NCBI RefSeq assembly: GCF_014930365.1 | Contig: NZ_JABXWI010000008.1 | Coordinates: 416,202 to 480,201 of the forward strand | Reading direction: 5' to 3' | Length of the DNA: 64,000 nucleotides | Origin: Streptomyces caniscabiei | GTDB lineage: Bacteria; Actinomycetota; Actinomycetes; Streptomycetales; Streptomycetaceae | Shown: positions 23,338 to 32,384 of the stretch, in pieces | Position numbering within the stretch: position 1 is the first letter of the stretch | How the letters are laid out: each line of letters opens with the position of its first letter | Notes under the pieces: generated by a model | The model's input: only the letters and a program-made list of their open reading frames with translations | Databases searched by the model: none | What the model was told of the DNA's origin: nothing | Position numbers and translations under genes: made by a program

Positions 23338-25137
23338 ATGAAGATCCGATCACTCCAGCGGCATCTGGCGTCCGTCCGCCGTATGAAGCTGGGCCCCTCG
23401 CACCGCGGGCTGCGCGCGCGGCTTGAACTGGTGTCCGAGCGCTCCCTCGGTGTGGGGACCTTCCTCTGGCACACCCTCGACCGGGCCGCCGACCTCGACG
23501 CCCCTCTGCTCCACCACCTGCCGCGCGGTGGCGGTGAACAGGACGTCCGTACCTACTCCCTGGCGGATCTGCGGGACGCGACCGAGCGGTACGCGCGCTG
23601 GTTCCACGCCGCCGGTGTGGCACGCGGCGACCGGGTCGGCGTCTACAGCGGCGACGGCATCGCCAACTTCGTCCACTTCATGGCTCTGAACAGCATCGGT
23701 GCCATTCCCGCCCCGGTGAACCCGAACATGGCGCCCCAGACCGCCGCTCGCTATCTGAAGAGGCTGGAACCGCGCGGCGTCGTCGCCGACGCCGACCGCC
23801 TGGAGACCCTGCTCGCGGCCGCGGACGGCCCGGAGGGGCTCGGTTTCACGGTGTCGCAGGAGGAGGTGGAGGGGGCCGGCCGCGTCGGTCCGCTGCCCGT
23901 CGGCTATCCGTACATGCACGGCGACCACGACCCGGTGCTGATCGCGCACTCCTCGGGCACCACGGGCATGCCCAAGGCGCCGATCCTCGGCCACCGGCAG
24001 TTCTTCGCGGGCAAACGCCCCCGCATCCTCACCATGCCCTCCGGTCTCGACGACAAGAACCTGCTGGTCTTCCCGCCGTCCCACGGCTCCGGCCTCAGCT
24101 ACATGATGATGGCCACCCTGACGGGGGTGCCCACCCTGGTGATGGAGGAGCAGCGCGGCCCGGCGGTGGCCGAGGTCATGCGCTGGTGGAGGCCGACGGT
24201 GGTCATCGCCTTCCCCATCACGTTCGGCGAGTTGGCGGCCCAGGGCGTGGAACCGTCGGCGGCGGCGCGCGTGACCACCTGGCTCAGCACGGCCGACGCC
24301 TCGCACGAGGCCCATGTCCGTGAACTCGTACGGCTCGGCAGGCACCGCGTCGGCGGCAAGTGGCGGCAAGGCTCGCGCTACATCGACGGACTGGCCTCCA
24401 CCGAGGTCGGCATGGCCGTGTTCCAGAACATCCACGGCCCGGACACCGACGCCTACAAGCGGTGCGTCGGCCACCCGGAGCCCATCGTCGAGGAGGCCAC
24501 CGTCTACGACGAGCACGGCAAGCGGCTCGGCCCGAACGAGATCGGGTTCATCGCGGTCAAGACCCCGACCGAGACGCTGGGCTACTGGAACGACCCGGAC
24601 CTGACACACCGTTCGAAGCACGACGGCTTCTGGCTGACCGGTGACATCGGGTACTACGACGAGCAGGGGCGCTTCTACCAGTACGACCGTGCCACCGACG
24701 TCATCCACACCGCCCGCGGGCCCGTCTACAGTCTGCCCACGGAGGAGATCGTCCTGAAGGCGTGCCGCGAGGCCGTCGACTGTGTCGTGGCCGCCGCGAT
24801 CAGCCCCGACGACGAGGAACTGTCCGAACCGGTCGCCGTGGTGCGGCTGACCGAGCGGAGCCGCCTGACCTCCCGGGAGCTGCTGACGCGGCTCAACGGG
24901 GCCCTGCGCAAGGCCGGGACGCACGAGGTCTCCGCCGTGGTCCTGGTCCGGGGCGAGAACGACATCCCGCTCGGCGTCACCGGCAAGGTACTCAAGCGCG
25001 AGGTGCGCGCCACCTACGAGAAGGTGCTCCTCTCCGACGACGACCACGGCCTCGACATCGCCCGCACCCGTTCGGCGCGCACCGCCCCGAGCAGCCCGGC
25101 CGCGGCCGCCGGACGCAGGCCCGCCAAGGCCGCCTGA
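23338..25137 (+). CDS. ANL-superfamily (AMP-forming) ligase of the PABA/nitrite cluster
   Basis: The protein has 599 residues. The ATP loop His-Ser-Ser-Gly-Thr-Thr-Gly-Met-Pro-Lys is near 205-215, Gly-Leu-Ala-Ser-Thr-Glu near 350, Leu-Thr-Gly-Asp-Ile-Gly-Tyr near 434 and the C-terminal lysine motif Gly-Val-Thr-Gly-Lys near 550, so adenylation chemistry is intact. It has an extra N-terminal helix rich in Arg and a disordered Ala/Pro tail (after ~575). It has no carrier domain, so it is not an NRPS module. It could form an aryl- or acyl-CoA. The wider ANL family also includes enzymes such as CreM that use ATP and nitrite to diazotise an aromatic amine, and the cluster has its own nitrite supply. 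That role is a hypothesis. ATG has AAGGAG upstream. Confidence 0.78.
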   Translation: MKIRSLQRHLASVRRMKLGPSHRGLRARLELVSERSLGVGTFLWHTLDRAADLDAPLLHHLPRGGGEQDVRTYSLADLRDATERYARWFHAAGVARGDRVGVYSGDGIANFVHFMALNSIGAIPAPVNPNMAPQTAARYLKRLEPRGVVADADRLETLLAAADGPEGLGFTVSQEEVEGAGRVGPLPVGYPYMHGDHDPVLIAHSSGTTGMPKAPILGHRQFFAGKRPRILTMPSGLDDKNLLVFPPSHGSGLSYMMMATLTGVPTLVMEEQRGPAVAEVMRWWRPTVVIAFPITFGELAAQGVEPSAAARVTTWLSTADASHEAHVRELVRLGRHRVGGKWRQGSRYIDGLASTEVGMAVFQNIHGPDTDAYKRCVGHPEPIVEEATVYDEHGKRLGPNEIGFIAVKTPTETLGYWNDPDLTHRSKHDGFWLTGDIGYYDEQGRFYQYDRATDVIHTARGPVYSLPTEEIVLKACREAVDCVVAAAISPDDEELSEPVAVVRLTERSRLTSRELLTRLNGALRKAGTHEVSAVVLVRGENDIPLGVTGKVLKREVRATYEKVLLSDDDHGLDIARTRSARTAPSSPAAAAGRRPAKAA

Positions 25138-25245
25138 CCCGCGCCGGCCGCCTCCGCGGGCGTCCCGGCACTCCTCGGCCGGGACATCCCGCGGGGCGGC
25201 GCCCCGGCGGACGGGCACCCGCACCTGAGAAGGGACTTCTGACAC

Positions 25246-25935
25246 ATGATCAGCGTTCTGCCGGGCACGGTGGCGGTCTACGCGGACCTCGCCTGCCCCT
25301 GGGCGCACGTCGCCGTCCGACGACTGTGGCGGACCCGCGCCGAACTGGGGCTGACCGGGACCGTACGGTTCGACCACCGCGCCGTCCTGCTGGAGGTGGT
25401 CAACCGGGGCACCCTGCCGAAGCCGGTCATCGACGCCGAGATCCCGGTCGCGGCGGAGATGGAGCCCGACGCGGGATGGCGGCCCTGGGCGGAACCCGAC
25501 TGGCGCTGGCCGGTCAGCAGACTGCTCGCGGCGGAGGCGGTGCAGGCGGCCAAGGAGCAGGGCCCGGCGGCGAGCGAGGCTCTCGACCGGGCGCTGCGCA
25601 GGGCGTTCTTCGCCGACAGCGCCTGCATCACGATGCGTCATGTCGTGCTCGACGTCGCGGCGTCGGTGCCCGAGGTGGACGCCGGAGCCCTGGGCGAGGC
25701 CCTGGACGCCGGGCGCGCGCGGGCCGGCACGCTCGCCCACGTCGCGGACTTCGCCCCCGGCGGCGTGGTGACGAGCCCGCACCTGTTCACCGCCGACGGC
25801 GGATCCTGGCCCAACCCCGGGGTCGACTACCACTGGGCGGGCCGACCGGGCGACAGCGCCGTCGTCCTGAAGTCCGACGACCCCACGGTCTACCACCGGA
25901 TCCTGACACGGGCGGCGAAGACCCTCACGGGATGA
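25246..25935 (+). CDS. DsbA-family (2-hydroxychromene-2-carboxylate isomerase/FrnE-like) protein
   Basis: The protein has 229 residues with a DsbA-like thioredoxin fold. It starts with a strand leading into Asp-Leu-Ala-Cys-Pro-Trp-Ala near residue 15. Only one cysteine is in the active-site motif (Cys-Pro-Trp-Ala), so it is not a dithiol oxidant and is closer to the GST-kappa/HCCA isomerase branch. Ser-Pro-His-Leu-Phe near 181 supplies the expected cis-Pro region. There is no signal peptide, so it acts in the cytosol. Such proteins recur in aromatic metabolite clusters. Its substrate here is unknown. The ATG has GAGAAGGGA upstream. Confidence 0.7.
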   Translation: MISVLPGTVAVYADLACPWAHVAVRRLWRTRAELGLTGTVRFDHRAVLLEVVNRGTLPKPVIDAEIPVAAEMEPDAGWRPWAEPDWRWPVSRLLAAEAVQAAKEQGPAASEALDRALRRAFFADSACITMRHVVLDVAASVPEVDAGALGEALDAGRARAGTLAHVADFAPGGVVTSPHLFTADGGSWPNPGVDYHWAGRPGDSAVVLKSDDPTVYHRILTRAAKTLTG

Positions 25936-26122
25936 GCCCGCTCGCGGCACCGCGACGACCACGGCTTCCCGCGGTCACCTCGCGGGCGTCACGCCCGGAC
26001 GCCGCCGACCGCCCGAACTCCCGGCCCGCCGGCGTTCCCCGCCCCGCCGAAGTCCCGCACTCGCCCACCCGCCCAGCTCCCGTGCGCGGCGTGGCACGCC
26101 CGTCCGTTTCAGGAGGTTGTCG

Positions 26123-27499
26123 ATGAGCGCCGTGGCCAAGCGCGGTTCGCGCCGCATCCGGTACTGGGATCCGGAGGACGACGAGTTCTGGCGGCGTGCC
26201 GGGCGGCGGATCGCGATGCGGAACCTGGCGTTCTCGATCCTCGCCGAGCACGTCGGGTTCTCGGTCTGGAGCCTGTGGTCGGTGCTGGTGCTGTTCCTGG
26301 GGCCGGAGTACGGACTGTCCCCCGCCGACAAGTTCCTGCTCGTCTCCACGCCGACGCTGGTCGGAGCCGCTCTGCGGATCCCGTACACGTTGGCGGTGGG
26401 CTGGTTCGGCGGACGCACCTGGACCGTCCTCAGCGCGGCCGTGCTGCTGGTGCCCACCCTGTTGGCGGCGATCCACCTGCGCCCCGGCACCTCGCTGGGC
26501 ACGCTGCTGCTGGTGTCCGCCGCGGCCGGACTCGGCGGCGGCAACTTCGCCTCGTCCATGGCGAACATCAACGCCTTCTTCCCGCAGCGCCACAAGGGCT
26601 GGGCTCTCGGCCTGAACGCGGGTGGCGGCAACCTGGGCGTCGCCGTGACCCAACTGGCCGCGCTCGCCGTCCTGGGCACCGTGGGCGCGGCCGAACCCCG
26701 GCTGCTGCTCGGGATCTTCGTCCCGGCGATCGTCGTCGCCACCGTGTGCGCCGCGCTCCTCATGGACGACCTGCCCGGCAACCGCAACGACACCGACGCC
26801 CTCCGGGACGTCCTGAAGGACGCCCACTGCTGGGTGATGTCGCTGCTCTACCTGGGCACGTTCGGCTCGTTCATCGGCTACTGCTTCGCGTTCGGCCTGG
26901 TGCTCCAGACGCAGTTCGACCGTACGCCGCTCCAGGCCGCGTCGCTCACCTTCCTCGGGCCGCTACTCGGCTCGCTGACCCGGCCGTGCGGCGGCTGGCT
27001 GGCCGACCGGATCGGCGGCGCCCGGGTCACCTTCGCCGTCTTCGTGGGGCTGATGCTCGGCGCCGGGGGCGCGGTGGTGGCGTCGCGCACCGGCTCGCTC
27101 GGTCTGTTCGTCGCCGACTTCGTCGTGCTCCTCGCCCTCGCGGGAGCGGGCAACGGGTCGACGTACAAGATGATCCCGGCCATCTTCCGGGCGAAGGCGC
27201 TCCGGGACGGCGCGGGCGACGGGGCCGACACCGACGTCCGGGCCAGGCTGGCGCGGGCCCGGCGGCTGTCGGGTGCGCTCATCGGGGTCACCGGCGCCCT
27301 CGGCGCGCTCGGCGGCGTCCTCGTCAACCTGGCGTTCCGCGCGTCCTTCGCCGGCCGGGGCGACGGGATCCCGGCGTTCACCGGCTTCCTGGTCTTCTAC
27401 GCCGCCTGCGCCACGGTCACCTGGGCGGTCTACCTCCGCCACCGTCCCCGCCCACGGACCACCCACGAGTCCCGCCCCGATGTCGTTCTCTCGGTCTGA
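26123..27499 (+). CDS. narK: nitrate/nitrite transporter (NarK, NNP branch of MFS)
   Basis: The protein has 458 residues and 12 membrane helices. The nitrate signature region appears as Gly-Gly-Gly-Asn-Phe-Ala-Ser-Ser-Met-Ala-Asn-Ile near residue 140, followed by Phe-Phe-Pro-Gln-Arg-His-Lys-Gly. A second Gly-rich segment, Gly-Ala-Gly-Asn-Gly-Ser-Thr-Tyr-Lys, is near 345. These are characteristic of NarK-type carriers. It brings nitrate in and/or exports nitrite. Its place inside the biosynthetic run, apart from the nitrate reductase genes 7 kb downstream, ties nitrate supply to the cluster. ATG 26123 sits 6 bases after AGGAGG. Confidence 0.85.
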   Translation: MSAVAKRGSRRIRYWDPEDDEFWRRAGRRIAMRNLAFSILAEHVGFSVWSLWSVLVLFLGPEYGLSPADKFLLVSTPTLVGAALRIPYTLAVGWFGGRTWTVLSAAVLLVPTLLAAIHLRPGTSLGTLLLVSAAAGLGGGNFASSMANINAFFPQRHKGWALGLNAGGGNLGVAVTQLAALAVLGTVGAAEPRLLLGIFVPAIVVATVCAALLMDDLPGNRNDTDALRDVLKDAHCWVMSLLYLGTFGSFIGYCFAFGLVLQTQFDRTPLQAASLTFLGPLLGSLTRPCGGWLADRIGGARVTFAVFVGLMLGAGGAVVASRTGSLGLFVADFVVLLALAGAGNGSTYKMIPAIFRAKALRDGAGDGADTDVRARLARARRLSGALIGVTGALGALGGVLVNLAFRASFAGRGDGIPAFTGFLVFYAACATVTWAVYLRHRPRPRTTHESRPDVVLSV

Positions 27500-27601
27500 C
27501 CCGGGTCCGCACGCCCGTCGAACACCCTGCGAACTCCGTCCGGCTTCCGTCCCCGAACTCCGTCAGCAGCCCAGATCCGCACCCGGCTCGAAGGAGCACC
27601 C

Positions 27602-28696
27602 ATGGCAGTCGCCTCCGACCCCGTTCTCACCTTCCCCCCGGACCAGGTCCCCGATCCGGACGAGTTCGTCCAGGCCGTGATGCGGTGGCACTTCAGCCCC
27701 GAGACGGGTTCGCCGTACTGGCTCCGCAGGGCCCGGACCCTGGACTTCGACCCGCGCCGCGACGTACGCGCCTTCGACGACCTCCGGCTGTTCCCCAACA
27801 TCGTCAGCGAACTGCGGGACGTGCCCGCCCGGGACCTCGTCCCCCGGGGCTACGGCTCCTCGCCCGAGGTGATCGGCGTCTACGAGAGCGGGGGCACGAC
27901 CGGCACCCCCAAGCGGGTCGCCTACCTCGCCGACTGGATGGACCGGTACGTGACCTGGTCCACGGCACGGATGGACGAACGCGGTCACCCGCACGGCGCC
28001 CACTGGCTGGCCATGATCCCCAGCGGCCCCCACCTGTGGGGAGAGGTCGTGGCCCGGCAGGCGCGCCGCCGGGGCGGCTTCACCTCCACCATCGACCTCG
28101 ATCCGCGCTGGGTGAAGAAGTGCATCGCGGAGGGACGGGCCGACGAGGCCGGCCGCTATGTCGAACACCTCCTGACGCAGGGCCGGTTCCTGCTGGAGAC
28201 CCAGGAGATCGGCGTCCTGGTGATCACGCCGCCGCTGCTGGAGCGGCTCGCGCAGGACGAGCACCTCGTCAAGCTCGTGAACGAGAAGGTGCGAGTGATC
28301 ATCTGGAGCGGCGCCCACATGGACGCCGACAGCCGGCACCTGTTCCGGACCGAGGTCTTCCCCGACGTCCAACTGTTCGGCAACTACGGCAGCACCATGA
28401 TTCTCTGCGGAGCCGTCGAACGCGCCGGCAGCGACGAGGAATGCGTCTTCGACCCCTTCGCGCCCCACATCTCCTTCTCCGTCGTCGATCCCGACACGGG
28501 GCGGCCGGTTCCCTACGGCGCGCGCGGCCAGGTCGTCATGAACCACCTCAGCCGCAGCGCCCTGCTCCCCAACAACCTGGAACGCGACATCGCCACCCGG
28601 ATCCGCCCCGTGGCCGGCCAGATCGGCGACTCCGTGGCCGATGTCAGCCCCGTCCGGACCTTCGACGACGAGGTCGTCATCGAGGGGGTCTACTGA
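27602..28696 (+). CDS. EhpF/LuxE-like ANL enzyme activating a carboxylate for reduction
   Basis: The protein has 364 residues, much shorter than CoA ligases. The ATP loop Glu-Ser-Gly-Gly-Thr-Thr-Gly-Thr-Pro-Lys-Arg is near residue 97. The Asn-Tyr-Gly-Ser-Thr motif is near 262. The C-terminal lid is reduced. This size and motif set fit LuxE-like acyl-protein synthetases and EhpF, which activates a phenazine carboxylate in griseoluteic acid biosynthesis. The aldehyde dehydrogenase-like gene overlaps its stop (TGATG), as expected for an EhpF/EhpG or LuxE/LuxC pair that reduces an acid to an aldehyde. The likely substrate here is p-aminobenzoate or a derivative (inference). Confidence 0.7.
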   Translation: MAVASDPVLTFPPDQVPDPDEFVQAVMRWHFSPETGSPYWLRRARTLDFDPRRDVRAFDDLRLFPNIVSELRDVPARDLVPRGYGSSPEVIGVYESGGTTGTPKRVAYLADWMDRYVTWSTARMDERGHPHGAHWLAMIPSGPHLWGEVVARQARRRGGFTSTIDLDPRWVKKCIAEGRADEAGRYVEHLLTQGRFLLETQEIGVLVITPPLLERLAQDEHLVKLVNEKVRVIIWSGAHMDADSRHLFRTEVFPDVQLFGNYGSTMILCGAVERAGSDEECVFDPFAPHISFSVVDPDTGRPVPYGARGQVVMNHLSRSALLPNNLERDIATRIRPVAGQIGDSVADVSPVRTFDDEVVIEGVY

Positions 28697-30165
28697 TGGG
28701 CGGCCCGCCGCACGCGACGACCCGGCCACCGACCGAGGCGCCGATCGCGGCGCCGACACCAGCGCGGACGCCCGCGTCCGTGGGCCGTCCCGTCCAGCTG
28801 GACGCCTTGGGGCCACGCGGTGCCTTCCGGGCGCGGAACCGGCTGACCCTGGCCGATGTCACCGGGCGGCCGGTCGCCGAACTCAGCCAGGTGCCGAGGC
28901 TGTTCGTCCAGCGCGGGCTGGCCGCGCTGCGCGTCGCCCGCCCCGCCGGGACCGGCGAACCGGCCGAGGTCATCGCCCGCGCGGGGCACGCGTTCGCGCA
29001 CGGCACGGTGGGCGGCCTGTCGGCCTCGGAGTACCGGCGACTGGTGAGCCGGGTCTCCGGCGTGCCGATCGCCGTGGTGAGGTCCGCCACCGCCCGCATC
29101 GAGCGCGCGGCGGCCGAGGTGGACCGCACCGTACGAGGCGCCCGCCCCACGGCCACGGCCGGCCACTGGCGGGATCCGCTGACCCGGGGCGGCGGGGCGG
29201 TCTGGGCCCGGCGGGGTGACGTCTTCGCCGTGCACGCCGCGGGCAACCACCCGGGTGTGCACAGCCTCTGGCTCGAAGCGCTGATGCTCGGCTACCGGGT
29301 CGTGGTACGGCCCTCCGCCCGGGAGCCCTTCACCCCGCACCGGCTGGTGACGGCGCTGCGTGAGGCGGGCATCGGCGACGACCGCCTCCTGCTGCTGCCC
29401 ACCGACCACCAGGTGGCCGACGACATCGTCCGGGGCGCCGACCTGTCCCTGGTGTACGGCGGCGACGCGGTGGTGGAGAAGTACCGGGCGCGTCCCGACG
29501 TCCTGACACAGGGCCCCGGACGGTCCAAGATCCTGCTGGCCGACGCGGACACGGGCGGGGCGGCCGGTCTGTCGGCCGCGCTGGACACCGTGGTCTCCTC
29601 GATCAGGGACGAGGCCGGAGTCGCCTGCGTCAACGCCACCGCGGTCCTGGTGGCCGGCGACCCGGCACCGGTCGCCGAGGCCCTCGCCGAGCGGCTGGCC
29701 GACCTGCCGGCCCTCCCCCCGGAGGACGACAGGGCGGTCCTGCCGGTGCGGCCCACCGAGGAGGCGCGCGGGCTGGAGAAGTACCTGCTCGGACATGCGG
29801 ACGGCGCGACCCCGTGGCTGGGCGGCGCAGGGATCGTCGAGGAGTTGGGCGACGGCAGTGCCGTACTGCGCCCCGCCGTGCTCCAGCTGGACCGGCCGGA
29901 CGCGCCCCAGCTCGGCACCGAACTGCCCTTCCCCTGCGTCTGGGTGGCCCCCTGGTCGCCGCGGGACGGCGTCGCACCACTGCGGAACACCCTGGTGCTC
30001 ACCGTGATCGGCGGTGACGAACAGCTCGTCGAGCGACTGGTCGACGAACCCGGCATCCGCAATGTGCATGTCGGAGACCACCCCACGCACCGGATGGCAC
30101 CGGGCGTCCCGCACGACGGCCATCTGGCGGAGTTCCTCATGCGTTCCAAGGCGGTTTTCAGGTGA
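28696..30165 (+). CDS. EhpG/LuxC-like acyl reductase (aldehyde dehydrogenase superfamily)
   Basis: The protein has 489 residues. It has an ALDH-superfamily fold with an Ala-Ala-Gly-Asn-His-Pro-Gly-Val motif near residue 180, Lys/Arg-Val-Val-Val-Arg-Pro-Ser near 205 and the catalytic cysteine in Gly-Val-Ala-Cys-Val-Asn near 310. The N-terminal 40 residues are Pro/Ala/Thr-rich. It is the reducing partner of the preceding activating enzyme, taking an acyl-enzyme or acyl-AMP to the aldehyde with NAD(P)H. It is coupled on both sides (TGATG upstream, GTGA downstream). Confidence 0.7.
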   Translation: MGGPPHATTRPPTEAPIAAPTPARTPASVGRPVQLDALGPRGAFRARNRLTLADVTGRPVAELSQVPRLFVQRGLAALRVARPAGTGEPAEVIARAGHAFAHGTVGGLSASEYRRLVSRVSGVPIAVVRSATARIERAAAEVDRTVRGARPTATAGHWRDPLTRGGGAVWARRGDVFAVHAAGNHPGVHSLWLEALMLGYRVVVRPSAREPFTPHRLVTALREAGIGDDRLLLLPTDHQVADDIVRGADLSLVYGGDAVVEKYRARPDVLTQGPGRSKILLADADTGGAAGLSAALDTVVSSIRDEAGVACVNATAVLVAGDPAPVAEALAERLADLPALPPEDDRAVLPVRPTEEARGLEKYLLGHADGATPWLGGAGIVEELGDGSAVLRPAVLQLDRPDAPQLGTELPFPCVWVAPWSPRDGVAPLRNTLVLTVIGGDEQLVERLVDEPGIRNVHVGDHPTHRMAPGVPHDGHLAEFLMRSKAVFR

Positions 30166-30824
30166 CCGCGACCACGAAGCCGTCCGGCTCCGCCGACGGC
30201 CGGCGGCTGTTGCACATCGCCGCCTCGCCCATGGGCGAGCGCTCGCAGTCCAGGGCCGTCGCCGAGACCCTCCTCACCGCCTATCGCCGGGCCCGTCCCG
30301 GCGCGACGACCGACGTCCTCGACCTCTGGCGGGAACCGCTCCCCGAGTTCGGGGCGGCGGCGGTCGAGGCCAAGCGGGCGGAGGCGTCCGGGGGACAGGC
30401 CGACGGCGAGGGCGCCGTGGCCTGGAAGGAGGTCCGGCGCACCTTCGAGCATTTCGACAGCTACGACAGATATGTGTTCAGCGTGCCCATGTGGAATTTC
30501 GGAATTCCCTATGTCCTCAAGCATTTCATCGACGTGGTCAGCCAGGCGCACATGCTTTTCTCCTTCGACCGGAGATCGGGCTACACCGGTCTGCTCAAGG
30601 GAAAGAAGGCGGTCGTCGTCTACACCAGCTCGGTCTACGGGCCGGGAATGCCCCCCGCTTTCGGCGACGACCACCAGACACCGGCCTTCGACGGCTGGTT
30701 GCGGTGGGCCGGGGTCACCGACATCTCCACGATCCAGTTGAGAGCGCATCAGATCGCCGAGGACGCGGATCGCCGGCGCCGCGACGCGCATGCCGAGGCA
30801 CAGGAACTCGGCGCGGCCTTCTGA
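30162..30824 (+). CDS. FMN-dependent NADH:quinone oxidoreductase/azoreductase (AzoR family)
   Basis: The protein has 220 residues of the flavodoxin-like AzoR family. It opens with Leu-His-Ile-Ala-Ala-Ser-Pro-Met-Gly then Ser-Gln-Ser-Arg; Pro-Met-Trp-Asn-Phe-Gly-Ile-Pro is near residue 107 and Tyr-Thr-Ser-Ser near 151, which bind FMN. AzoR proteins reduce quinones, nitro groups and azo bonds. In this cluster it may reduce an N-N or N-O intermediate or protect the host from its own product. GTG 30162 overlaps the preceding stop. Confidence 0.82.
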   Translation: MTATTKPSGSADGRRLLHIAASPMGERSQSRAVAETLLTAYRRARPGATTDVLDLWREPLPEFGAAAVEAKRAEASGGQADGEGAVAWKEVRRTFEHFDSYDRYVFSVPMWNFGIPYVLKHFIDVVSQAHMLFSFDRRSGYTGLLKGKKAVVVYTSSVYGPGMPPAFGDDHQTPAFDGWLRWAGVTDISTIQLRAHQIAEDADRRRRDAHAEAQELGAAF

Positions 30825-30874
30825 GCCGCAGGGCCCTTCTCTCCCCGTACCGCCTTCACCACAGGAGCAGCCGC

Positions 30875-32296
30875 ATGACCGTTCCGCCCCTGCTCGACCC
30901 GGTCGGCCCGGCCGACCGCGCCCCCGACACCCGGGGAAGCGCGGACTCCGAGGCCGGTCCCACCCCGCCGTCCTGGCACCCGCCCGCCTGGCGGGGGCTC
31001 CCGATACGCCAGCAGCCGCAGTGGCCCGATCCCGACGAGGTGGCCGCCGTCACCGACCGACTCGCCCTGCTCCCGGCCCTGACCACGCCCAGCGACGTCC
31101 GCAGCGTCCTCGCGGCAATGGCCGGGGTGCAGAACCGGGAGGCGTTCGTCCTCCAGGGCGGCGACTGCGCCGAGCCGCTCGGCCCGGCGGCCGTCACCGG
31201 CGCACGGGACAAGCACCGGGTGCTGGGCGCCGTGGCGGAACGCGTCAGCACCGGTCTGGACCTGCCCGTGGTCACCGTCGGCCGACTGGCCGGGCAGTTC
31301 GCCAAGCCCCGTTCGGCGGCCGTCGAGGAGGTGGCCGGCCGGCGGTTGCCCGTGTTCCGGGGGCTCACGGTCAACGGGCCGGGGCCGCACGAGGACGAGC
31401 GCACACCCGACCCGTACCGGATGCTGTCCGGCTACTACACGGCCCGGGACGTCCTGCGCGAACTCGCCGCCCTCGCCCACGGGACGGCGAGTACGTTCGC
31501 CCCGCGGGCCTGGGACCCCGCGGCCGCCCGTGAGGTGCCGTGGAACCGGCGCGAGGAAGCCGTACCCGACGGCTCCCTGCGCTCGCTCGTCCAGGGCTAC
31601 GGACAGACCCGCTGGACCGAGGACGGCGGCTGGCGCCACACCGGGCTGTGGACCAGCCACGAGGCGCTGCTCCTGGACTACGAGAGCCCGCTGACCCGCC
31701 GGGACCCCGTCACCGGCGAATGGTTTCTGCTGTCCACGCACCTGCCATGGATCGGCGACCGCACCCGGCACGTCGGCGACGCCCACGTGGAGTTCCTGGC
31801 GGGCATCGCCAATCCGGTCGCCGTCAAGGTCGGCCCCGGCGCCGATCCCGCCGAGATCGTGCGGCTGTGCCGGCGGCTCGACCCGTATCGCAGGCCCGGC
31901 CGGCTCACCCTGATCTGCCGGCTGGGCGCCCGCGAGCTGCGCGAACGGCTCCCGGCCCTCGTCACCGCCGTGCGCCGGGCCGGTCACCCCGTCGTCTGGA
32001 TGACGGACCCCATGCACGGCAACACCACGGCGACCGCCACGGGCGTCAAGACCCGCCACCTCAAGGACATGTTGGACGAGGTCACGGACTTCTTCGACGT
32101 CCTGCGCGGCATGGGCGAGTGGCCCGGCGGGGTGCATCTGGAGGCGGCCGCCGCCGACGTGACCGAGTGCGTGGGCGGTAGCCGGGTGGCCCACGAGTCC
32201 GATCTGGGCGCCGCCTACGAGTCGTTGTGCGACCCCCGGCTCAACAACGAACAGCTCATGACCATGGCGGACATGGTCGCCAAGCTCGCCGTGTGA
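30875..32296 (+). CDS. class II 3-deoxy-7-phosphoheptulonate (DAHP) synthase
   Basis: The protein has 473 residues of the plant-type class II family. It has Val-Leu-Gln-Gly-Gly-Asp-Cys-Ala-Glu near residue 93 (metal-binding Cys), Arg-Leu-Ala-Gly-Gln-Phe-Ala-Lys-Pro-Arg-Ser near 143, Trp-Thr-Ser-His-Glu-Ala near 258 and Met-Thr-Asp-Pro-Met-His-Gly-Asn near 375. It makes DAHP from phosphoenolpyruvate and erythrose-4-phosphate. A second copy next to PabAB is typical of clusters that divert shikimate flux into a chorismate-derived product. The ATG has ACAGGAG. Confidence 0.9.
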   Translation: MTVPPLLDPVGPADRAPDTRGSADSEAGPTPPSWHPPAWRGLPIRQQPQWPDPDEVAAVTDRLALLPALTTPSDVRSVLAAMAGVQNREAFVLQGGDCAEPLGPAAVTGARDKHRVLGAVAERVSTGLDLPVVTVGRLAGQFAKPRSAAVEEVAGRRLPVFRGLTVNGPGPHEDERTPDPYRMLSGYYTARDVLRELAALAHGTASTFAPRAWDPAAAREVPWNRREEAVPDGSLRSLVQGYGQTRWTEDGGWRHTGLWTSHEALLLDYESPLTRRDPVTGEWFLLSTHLPWIGDRTRHVGDAHVEFLAGIANPVAVKVGPGADPAEIVRLCRRLDPYRRPGRLTLICRLGARELRERLPALVTAVRRAGHPVVWMTDPMHGNTTATATGVKTRHLKDMLDEVTDFFDVLRGMGEWPGGVHLEAAAADVTECVGGSRVAHESDLGAAYESLCDPRLNNEQLMTMADMVAKLAV

Positions 32297-32384
32297 CCCG
32301 CACCTCGCAACAACGCCGGCGGCGACAGCGCCGGCGTCCGGGCCCTCGCCGAGGGCCGTGCCGTGCCACTCCAGGGAGGTCGCC

